A stretch of 6,785 bases of DNA from Armatimonadota bacterium. Lineage in GTDB: Bacteria > Armatimonadota > UBA5829. The notes below the pieces were generated by a model. That model was not told the origin of the DNA. It ran no database searches and saw only the letters and a list, made by a program, of their open reading frames with translations. Made by a program: the position numbers and the translations under genes. Shown piece after piece: positions 1 to 5,450 of this stretch. The stretch's first letter is position 1; every line of letters begins with the position of its first letter. The stretch covers positions 1-6,785 of the forward strand of contig JAOAGX010000116.1 of assembly GCA_026415535.1 (NCBI GenBank), read 5' to 3'.

Positions 1-401
1 TGGCAGAACCGGGAAGATGTTTGGCTATGAGCACTTCGATGTGAAACCAGATGTAATGACACTCGCAAAAACCCTCGGCGGAGGGTTTCCTATCGGGTGC
101 TGCCTGGCGAGAGATAAATGGGCGGATATCTTTGAGCCTGGTGATCATGCGGCAACGTTCGGCGGAAATCCTTTAGCGTGTGCGGCAGCCATTGCATCAA
201 TTACTAAGATCAGAAACGGCGGTTGGAGCCAAGAGACAGGAGTTCGAGGCGCCGAAGGCGAAAACTGTGGCAGAAAACGCCCTTGAGAAAGGGCTAATAG
301 TAAACCCGATAGGGGAAACCATTCTTCGCTTTGTCCCGCCTCTCATACTCACTGTCGAACTCGTAGACAGAGCTATGAATGTGCTTTCTGAGTGCGTCTG
401 A
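1..401 (+). pseudogene. argD: Acetylornithine aminotransferase, 3' part, frameshifted with internal loss
   Basis: This is the C-terminal part of a class III, PLP-dependent aminotransferase that makes N-acetylornithine from N-acetylglutamate semialdehyde in the cytoplasm. The frame starting at base 2 reads GRTGK, then TLAKTLGGGFPIG containing the expected PLP-binding lysine, then ATFGGNPLACAAA. At about base 205-260 this frame becomes unrelated sequence and stops at 284-286. The family pattern resumes in the next frame with EAPKAKTVAENALEKGL, INP-like VNPIGE and RFVPPLIL, ending at TGA 399-401. About 40-45 residues normally found between these blocks, including the VRGxGLM segment, are missing, so a deletion that changes frame is the simplest reading. 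An assembly or sequencing fault is also possible. The gene is cut by the left edge. Assignment to ArgD rather than another class III aminotransferase rests mainly on the arg neighbours. Confidence 0.82.
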
Positions 402-416
402 CCGCCGACTGATTTT

Positions 417-421
417 GGAGG
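417..421 (+). promoter_or_regulatory. Ribosome binding site of argF fusion
   Basis: A GGAGG core lies 8 bases before ATG 430. It decides the start: the in-frame ATG at 379 lies inside argD and has no such site. It also shows that translation begins at the Clp_N domain and not at the carbamoyltransferase domain. Confidence 0.85.
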
Positions 422-429
422 ATCAAACA

Positions 430-1848
430 ATGTGGCATCGATTTACCGAGCGGGCAAAACGGGTCGTGTTCTTCGCACAAGAAGAGGCCGCTGGGCTCGG
501 CGATAACTATGTATCGACCGAGCACCTTCTTTTGGGAATTACGCGCGAGCCGGAATCGACGGCTGGCCGAATACTGCAAAGGGCCGGTTTGTCTATGGAC
601 ATGATCCGCAGCGAAGTGGAAAAGCACTTAACGCCGGGAGAAGACCGACTCGGACACGATATGCAGCTTACCCCGCGGGCAAAACGAGCGATTGATCTGG
701 CTTATGATGAAGCCCGAAGTCTGATGAAAAACTACATCGGAACTGAGCACCTCATGCTGGGGCTTGTCCGAGAAGGCGAATGTCTTGCCGGGCAGATCTT
801 GAAAAAGATGGGCCTCGAACTTGACAGGGTGAGAGAAATGGTTGTTGAGATACGAAACAGCGAAGAAATTGGTGAGAAGTCCATGCGCATCCCTCGCACT
901 TGGAAAACAGATACCGGCACCCAAATGGCCGGTAAAGACCTGCTTGAGATCAGTTATCTCACTAGAGATGAGATCGACGCAATATTCGAACTCGCCAGCA
1001 GACTCAAGATCGACGCTAAAACAACCCGCGATTGGAGAGTTCTCGCCGGAAAGACGATGGCGATGATCTTCGAGAAGCCATCGCTGCGAACGCGAGTTTC
1101 GTTTGAGGCAGGCATGACTCAGCTCGGCGGACACGCGATCTATCTCGCGCCTTCAGATATACAACTCGGCAAACGCGAATCTATCGCAGATGCGGCACGC
1201 ACGCTCGACAGGATGTGCGATATTATTATGGCAAGGGTTTTTGCACACGAGACGGTCGTCGAGCTAGCAAAGCATGCTCAAGTTCCAGTAATCAACGGAC
1301 TCTCGGATCTGGAGCATCCCTGTCAGGCGCTAGCTGATTTCTTCACCATCCTTGAGAAAAAGGGGGATCTCAAGAAAGTAAAGGTCGCCTTCGTTGGCGA
1401 TGGCAACAACGTAGCACACTCGCTGATGCTGTTGGCGTCCAAAGTCGGAGCACACTTCGCCATCGCCTGCCCGAATGGATACGACCCGCTTGAGAAAATC
1501 GCATGCGCCTCAGAGTCGTTCGCCAAGGAAACCGACGCAAAGATTGATATTGTCCGCGATCCCGTAGATGCGGTCAAAGATGCCGATGTAGTTTACACAG
1601 ACGTATGGGCAAGCATGGGTCAGGAACATGAGGCCGAGGAACGAGCAAAGGCATTTGCAACATACCAGGTGAACTCCGACCTTATGAGCAAAGCGAAACC
1701 CAACGCAATCTTTATGCACTGCCTGCCAGCTCATAGAGGATCGGAGGTCACTGACGAAGTTATTGATAGTACTCAAAGCGTCGTATTCGATCAAGCCGAG
1801 AATAGATTACACGTGCAGAAGGCTGTGATGGCATTGGTGGCTGGTTAA
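430..1848 (+). CDS. argF: Fusion: ClpC-type Clp_N domain + ornithine carbamoyltransferase
   Basis: This 472-residue protein joins two known modules. Residues 3-65 and 78-141 are the two tandem Clp_N repeats of a ClpC N-terminal domain (FTERAKRVVFFAQEEA..STEHLLLG, then LTPRAKRAIDLAYDEAR..GTEHLMLG). Residues 166-472 are a full-length, ~307-residue ornithine carbamoyltransferase, which makes citrulline from ornithine and carbamoyl phosphate. Its active-site motifs are all present: carbamoyl-phosphate loop SLRTR 218-222, HPCQ 296-299, SMG loop 395-397 and HCLPAHRG 430-437. The SMG loop and HCLP motif favour ornithine over aspartate as substrate. There is no AAA+ ATPase, so this is not a Clp chaperone. 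Start ATG 430 has GGAGG 8 bases upstream, 28 bases after the argD stop. The linker (~143-165) is open in this frame. The catalytic role is secure; the role of the Clp_N part is unknown, possibly phosphoarginine or adaptor binding, or control of turnover. Confidence 0.95.
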   Translation: MWHRFTERAKRVVFFAQEEAAGLGDNYVSTEHLLLGITREPESTAGRILQRAGLSMDMIRSEVEKHLTPGEDRLGHDMQLTPRAKRAIDLAYDEARSLMKNYIGTEHLMLGLVREGECLAGQILKKMGLELDRVREMVVEIRNSEEIGEKSMRIPRTWKTDTGTQMAGKDLLEISYLTRDEIDAIFELASRLKIDAKTTRDWRVLAGKTMAMIFEKPSLRTRVSFEAGMTQLGGHAIYLAPSDIQLGKRESIADAARTLDRMCDIIMARVFAHETVVELAKHAQVPVINGLSDLEHPCQALADFFTILEKKGDLKKVKVAFVGDGNNVAHSLMLLASKVGAHFAIACPNGYDPLEKIACASESFAKETDAKIDIVRDPVDAVKDADVVYTDVWASMGQEHEAEERAKAFATYQVNSDLMSKAKPNAIFMHCLPAHRGSEVTDEVIDSTQSVVFDQAENRLHVQKAVMALVAG

Positions 1849-1926
1849 TCCGAAAGCTCGACGGCCGGAGAGTTTGAAGACCTTCATGGCTGCCACCATA
1901 CCATCTAGAATGCCAAACCTGATTCC

Positions 1927-1931
1927 GGAGG
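1927..1931 (+). promoter_or_regulatory. Ribosome binding site of argG
   Basis: GGAGG lies 7 bases before ATG 1939. This spacing favours that ATG over the in-frame GTG at 1936, which is only 4 bases away. The surrounding 16-base sequence 1918-1933 recurs almost exactly ahead of argH. Confidence 0.8.
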
Positions 1932-1938
1932 AAATGTG

Positions 1939-3132
1939 ATGCCAAAGACAGTTGTCCTGGTATACTCGGGTGGACTTGATACATCCGTGTGCATACCGAT
2001 GATGCGGGAGGATTACGGGTTCGAAAGAGTTGTTACGGTTACGGTGGATGTCGGGTTGCCACCCGAGGAACTCAAGCAAGCTGAGGAAAAAGCAAGGCTC
2101 CTTGGAACCGAACATTACACAATCGACGCCAAGAACGAGTTTGTCACCGACTACATATTCCCCGCAATCAAGGCCAATGGCGACTACCAAGGCTATCCAA
2201 TCAGCACTTCTATCGCAAGACCGTTGATCGCGCTCAAAGCCGTAGAGGTTGCTCGATTAATCGGAGGAACAGACGCGTTTTGCCACGGCTGCACCGGCAA
2301 GGGAAACGATCAGTTCCGCATAGAGTTTGTAATGCGAGCTCTAATGCCTGACGTGCCGATTATTGCTCCGATGCGCGAGAAGACTCTGACACGCTCTTGG
2401 GAAATTGAGTACGCTGAGCGTAAGGGAATCCCTATTGGGCAATCTAAAGAAAAGATCTGGTCAATCGATGAGAACTTATGGGGCCGCTCAATTGAGGGTG
2501 GACGTCTAGAAGAACCCGATTATGCTCCGCCGGAAGAAATATTCAAATGGACCGTTGACCCGAAGAAGGCGCCTGATACGCCTACGGAGATTACACTGGA
2601 GTTTGAAAACGGCGTTCCTGTTGGCCTCGACGGCAAGCGAATGTCCGGCCTTGAGCTTATTCAACAGGTCCATAAAATCGCGGGGGCAAACGGAGTCGGC
2701 CGAGTAGACATCATGGAGGACCGACTAATCGGTCTGAAGGTTCGCGAAAACTATGAATGTCCTGCTGCAAAAACGATAATTCCGGCACATCAGGCACTTG
2801 AAGCGCTCGTGTGCACCAAAGAGGAGCGAGCGTTCAAAGTCCTCGTGGATCAGAAATGGGGCGAGCTTGCCTACGCCGGGCTGTGGTATGATCCTTTCAA
2901 AGACGATCTGGAAGCGTTCATCAACCAGATTCAACCCAGAGTCACCGGAACCGTCAACCTGCGTCTGTTCAAAGGGAGCTGCACGGTAATCGGTAGAGCA
3001 TCGAAGTATGCTCTGTACAATGAAGACCTAGCTTCATTCGATTCGAGGACTTTCGACCAGTCTGAAGCCGTCGGAATCGTTAAGACCCACGGGATGCAAG
3101 CGAGGATGTGGCGAACCGTGATGGACAAATAA
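1939..3132 (+). CDS. argG: Argininosuccinate synthase
   Basis: This cytoplasmic enzyme joins citrulline and aspartate using ATP (released as AMP and pyrophosphate) to give argininosuccinate, the step after ArgF. The protein is 397 residues, the usual family length. It opens with the ATP-pyrophosphatase loop YSGGLDTS (residues 9-16). The substrate-binding segments follow: STSIARPL near 89-96 and HGCTGKGNDQFRIE at 116-129. Family landmarks continue with ENLWGRSIEGG, the GVGRVDIMEDRL stretch and the C-terminal synthase domain with YDP and TGTVNLRLFKG. One family position differs: the common GIKSRE is GLKVRE here. ATG 1939 is chosen for its GGAGG spacing. The gap from argF is 90 bases with no convincing terminator, so co-transcription is likely. 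No frameshift or truncation is seen. Confidence 0.97.
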   Translation: MPKTVVLVYSGGLDTSVCIPMMREDYGFERVVTVTVDVGLPPEELKQAEEKARLLGTEHYTIDAKNEFVTDYIFPAIKANGDYQGYPISTSIARPLIALKAVEVARLIGGTDAFCHGCTGKGNDQFRIEFVMRALMPDVPIIAPMREKTLTRSWEIEYAERKGIPIGQSKEKIWSIDENLWGRSIEGGRLEEPDYAPPEEIFKWTVDPKKAPDTPTEITLEFENGVPVGLDGKRMSGLELIQQVHKIAGANGVGRVDIMEDRLIGLKVRENYECPAAKTIIPAHQALEALVCTKEERAFKVLVDQKWGELAYAGLWYDPFKDDLEAFINQIQPRVTGTVNLRLFKGSCTVIGRASKYALYNEDLASFDSRTFDQSEAVGIVKTHGMQARMWRTVMDK

Positions 3133-3329
3133 AAGCCGTATAGTTCGGTTTGAAAATGTTCACAGAGAAGTAACGTAAACTATCACGGCCTTTGATCCGC
3201 AAAATACTCAGATAGACTAGCCTGAATCCGGAGGAACATAGCCGCATTGCCACAACATTAGAAACGCAAAGAAGAAGGTCCTAGCCAAGAGCACACAATG
3301 ACTAAATGACTCGGAAAAAGAAGCACAAT
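3133..3329 (+). other. argG-argH intergenic gap with orphan Shine-Dalgarno-like element
   Basis: This gap has no gene longer than a few codons. At 3221-3236 it carries CCTGAATCCGGAGGAA, matching 15 of 16 bases of the argG leader at 1918-1933. No ATG or GTG follows at normal spacing. A TTGAAA at 3150-3155 could be a -35 box, but I see no good -10 box. Near the argH start, ATG 3298 opens a three-codon frame (M-T-K-stop) whose TGA overlaps ATG 3306. The gap may hold a decayed leader peptide or a moved start site; nothing here is proven functional. Confidence 0.5.
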
Positions 3330-4724
3330 ATGACAAAAAAAACCTGGTCAGGTCGATTCTCAAAATCGACCGACAAGCTAATAGAGAGGTTCACTGAGTC
3401 AATCACGTTTGACTGCCGGTTGATCGAGCATGATATTCGCGGCTCGATCGCACACGCACAAATGCTTGGCAGCTGCGGCATTATATCCCAAGCGGACTCA
3501 GACAGCATCGTCGACGGACTAAACGAGATTCTGGCAGATATTAGGACTCATGGGGTCGAAGTGGATGAGTCAGTTGAAGACGTGCACACGTACATTGAGA
3601 AGCTTCTTTTCGACAAGATCGGAGAGATAGCAGGCAAGCTTCACACAGCTCGCAGTCGCAATGATCAGGTTTGCTTAGATATTAGACTTTTTCTCAAACA
3701 TGAAATAGCGGCAATTAGCGGAGCTCTGTCTAAGTTTCAGGCCGTAATCATTGACAAGGCAGAAGAACACGTGGAGTCCATCATGCCGGGACTTACTCAT
3801 CTGCAGCACGCCCAACCGATCACGCTCGGACACCATCTGATGGCATGGTTCTGGATGCTCGAACGCGACAAGGACCGGTTTGCCGACTGCCTCAAGCGTA
3901 TCAACGTGTCGCCCATTGGTACTGGAGCTCTAGCCGGAACCACATTTCCAATAGATCGCGATTACGTGGCGAAAGAGCTTGGGTTTGCTTCGGTCTCGGA
4001 AAACAGCATTGATTCGGTTGCAGACCGGGACTTTGCCTCAGAATTTCTAGCGGCGGCGGCAATTCTGATGGTTCACCTTTCACGGTTTGCCGAGGAAATC
4101 GTTCTTTGGAATACGCCCGAGTTCGGATTTGTCGAGCTGGACGATTCGGTAACGACTGGTTCGTCGATAATGCCACAAAAGAAGAATCCCGATGTGGCAG
4201 AGCTCGTGCGTGGGAAGTCGGGGCGAGTTATCGGCAATTTGATCACACTACTTACGATCCAAAAAGGCCTGCCGATGGCCTACAACCGAGATCTGCAAGA
4301 GGACAAAGAACCTCTTTTCGATACCGTAGACACGGTTCGAATGTCGCTCGATGCGTTTGCGCTGATGCTCTCAACCGCTAAGTTTAATGCCGAACGGATG
4401 CGCAAGGCCGCAGCAGAAGGTTTTTTAACTGCAACCGATCTTGCAGACCACCTTGTTCGACAGGGAGTTCCGTTCAGAACAGCTCATGAACAAGTGGGGA
4501 AACTCGTATCTTGGTGTCTGGAAAATCAAAAGGACCTGCTAAATCTGACAATCGATGAGATTCGTCAATTTGCGCCTAAGGCTAAAGAGGACGTGATTTC
4601 ACAATTGACGATCGAAGCGAGTGTGGCAGCCCGATCAAGTTATGGCGGGACTGCCCCTTCAGAAGTACGGAGACAGATTCAAAAAGCGCGGTCGGTTTTG
4701 GAAGGGAAAGTTCAGACATTTTGA
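3330..4724 (+). CDS. argH: Argininosuccinate lyase
   Basis: This enzyme splits argininosuccinate into arginine and fumarate, the last step of the pathway. It belongs to the fumarase/aspartase superfamily and works as a cytoplasmic homotetramer. From ATG 3330 it is 464 residues, normal for the family. Visible motifs are WSGRF near the N terminus, ARSRNDQV at 107-114, THLQHAQP with the catalytic His157, and the superfamily signature GSSIMPQKKNPD at 277-288 with the catalytic loop serine. The C terminus has the usual GGTAPSEVR ending. ATG 3330 (MTKKTWSGRF) is preferred because the family begins almost directly with the W-GGRF-like stretch. ATG 3306 would add eight lysine-rich residues, and neither start has a strong ribosome binding site. 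It is the last recognisable gene of the cluster and converges on the minus-strand signalling genes. Confidence 0.96.
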   Translation: MTKKTWSGRFSKSTDKLIERFTESITFDCRLIEHDIRGSIAHAQMLGSCGIISQADSDSIVDGLNEILADIRTHGVEVDESVEDVHTYIEKLLFDKIGEIAGKLHTARSRNDQVCLDIRLFLKHEIAAISGALSKFQAVIIDKAEEHVESIMPGLTHLQHAQPITLGHHLMAWFWMLERDKDRFADCLKRINVSPIGTGALAGTTFPIDRDYVAKELGFASVSENSIDSVADRDFASEFLAAAAILMVHLSRFAEEIVLWNTPEFGFVELDDSVTTGSSIMPQKKNPDVAELVRGKSGRVIGNLITLLTIQKGLPMAYNRDLQEDKEPLFDTVDTVRMSLDAFALMLSTAKFNAERMRKAAAEGFLTATDLADHLVRQGVPFRTAHEQVGKLVSWCLENQKDLLNLTIDEIRQFAPKAKEDVISQLTIEASVAARSSYGGTAPSEVRRQIQKARSVLEGKVQTF

Positions 4725-4750
4725 TCCGGAGTAAACAGTTTAGTCTTGTG

Positions 4751-4879
4751 AGAGATTCTTCGCTGCACTCAGAATGACAAGGTTGTAGACGGCAATCCTT
4801 AGGTGCGCTCAGAGTGACAATATTTTATAGACATGCGTTACTTCAGCTGTGCTGAAGATGACAGCTGATCTCTGAACGA
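4751..4879. repeat. Three degenerate ~40-base repeat units
   Basis: Three related units follow each other in the convergent gap. Their cores begin CTTCGCTGCACTCAGAATGA (4758), CTTAGGTGCGCTCAGAGTGA (4798) and CTTCAGCTGTGCTGAAGATG (4841). Each core is followed by an A-rich or mixed stretch ending in TAGAC or GAAC (about 4786-4790, 4828-4832, 4873-4877). Spacing is about 40-43 bases. Unit 1 has ATTCT/AGAAT arms around its centre, so the units are partly palindromic. No flanking transposase is present. They look like an old, diverged intergenic repeat family. The first unit resembles a motif I have met in several bacterial genomes, a recollection not tested here. Confidence 0.6.
4841..4857. other. 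Perfect 7-bp hairpin in convergent gap
   Basis: CTTCAGCtgtGCTGAAG forms a 7-bp stem with a 3-base loop. It lies 117 bases after the argH stop and 47 bases after the stop of the RsbW-like gene on the other strand. Neither strand shows a T-run after it, so it is not a classic intrinsic terminator. It could still block transcripts from both sides or simply be part of the repeat unit. Confidence 0.55.
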
Positions 4880-4903
4880 GCAACCGAAAAAGCCACAAAT
4901 TAC

Positions 4904-5380
4904 TCACTGCTGTTGACTAGGCTGTAGACGCTTGAGCATCTTGACAGTGGCCGTGTCGTGGTTCCACTCAAAATCCACCTGATCTACTAGGTGGCGGATC
5001 AGGTAGAGACCAAGGCCGCCTTCGCGGGCCAAATCCGGATGATCAGGTACCTCCAGCCGGCAGCATCCGACCACATTGTTACGAACCTCGACGAGAAGTC
5101 CGTCCTCACACACGACGCATCTAATATCGACGTTATGGACGTCGTCTCTGGGACAGCCATATTTGATCGCGTTCGTGCAGGCCTCGCCGACAGCAATTTT
5201 CAAATCCTCGATCTGGTCAGCGTCGAAGCACATCCGCTTCGCTATACCCTCGACCGCGGATCGCACGATCGATACATACTCAGGCGCGCTGGGGATTTCC
5301 AGCTCTACCACTTCGCCCTTTTTCAACTCACTGATCTCCTCATAACTCCGAGGCGTAATTTTCTCCAGGAGTTTCATCAT
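4904..5380 (-). CDS. RsbW/SpoIIAB-like anti-sigma factor serine kinase (HATPase_c_2)
   Basis: This 158-residue protein matches the GHKL ATPase fold of RsbW-type kinases. In Gram-positive partner switching such kinases bind a sigma factor and phosphorylate an anti-anti-sigma (STAS) protein. The N-box is EACTNAIKYG (66-75, with Glu66 and Asn70) and the G2 box is EGGLGLYLI (120-128). The G1 box is unusual: where DxGxG-like residues are expected, it reads VRNNVVG (99-105), with Asn for the conserved Asp and Val for Gly. ATP binding may therefore be weak or altered. Start ATG 5380 has AGGTG 10 bases upstream; the same frame is open back to 5563, but that part overlaps the phosphatase gene and looks unlike the family. 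It lies 70 bases downstream of the phosphatase gene, on the same strand. The sigma factor or STAS partner is not in the window. Confidence 0.87.
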   Translation of the reverse strand: MMKLLEKITPRSYEEISELKKGEVVELEIPSAPEYVSIVRSAVEGIAKRMCFDADQIEDLKIAVGEACTNAIKYGCPRDDVHNVDIRCVVCEDGLLVEVRNNVVGCCRLEVPDHPDLAREGGLGLYLIRHLVDQVDFEWNHDTATVKMLKRLQPSQQQ

Positions 5381-5390
5381 GATTGTTGGC

Positions 5391-5395
5391 CACCT
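5391..5395 (-). promoter_or_regulatory. Ribosome binding site of RsbW-like gene
   Basis: AGGTG on the minus strand lies 10 bases before ATG 5380. It supports a start there and not at the upstream codons of the same open frame, which would overlap the phosphatase gene. Confidence 0.55.
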
Positions 5396-5450
5396 GCGCG
5401 AATTGCTGTATGCCTTGACACATAAAATGCGGGGCCCGATGAGGACAAAA

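Noticed and set aside
379..429. Earlier in-frame ATG for the argF fusion
   Set aside because: It overlaps the end of argD, adds sequence unlike Clp_N and has no ribosome binding site, whereas ATG 430 has GGAGG at 8 bases.
628..1134. Long minus-strand open frame (168 codons) opposite the argF fusion
   Set aside because: It is antisense to the clearly coding Clp_N-OTCase gene, shows no family motif and has no good ribosome binding site; it is a shadow frame.
1849..1938. Terminator or riboswitch between argF and argG
   Set aside because: Only very short inverted repeats (such as GAAGACCTTC) are seen, with no T-run and no recognisable RNA fold.
3150..3178. Possible promoter in the argG-argH gap
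   Set aside because: TTGAAA is a fair -35 box, but no good -10 box lies 16-18 bases away.
4991..5425. Plus-strand open frame (144 codons) opposite the RsbW-like gene
   Set aside because: It is a shadow of the recognised GHKL-domain gene and shows no motif of its own.
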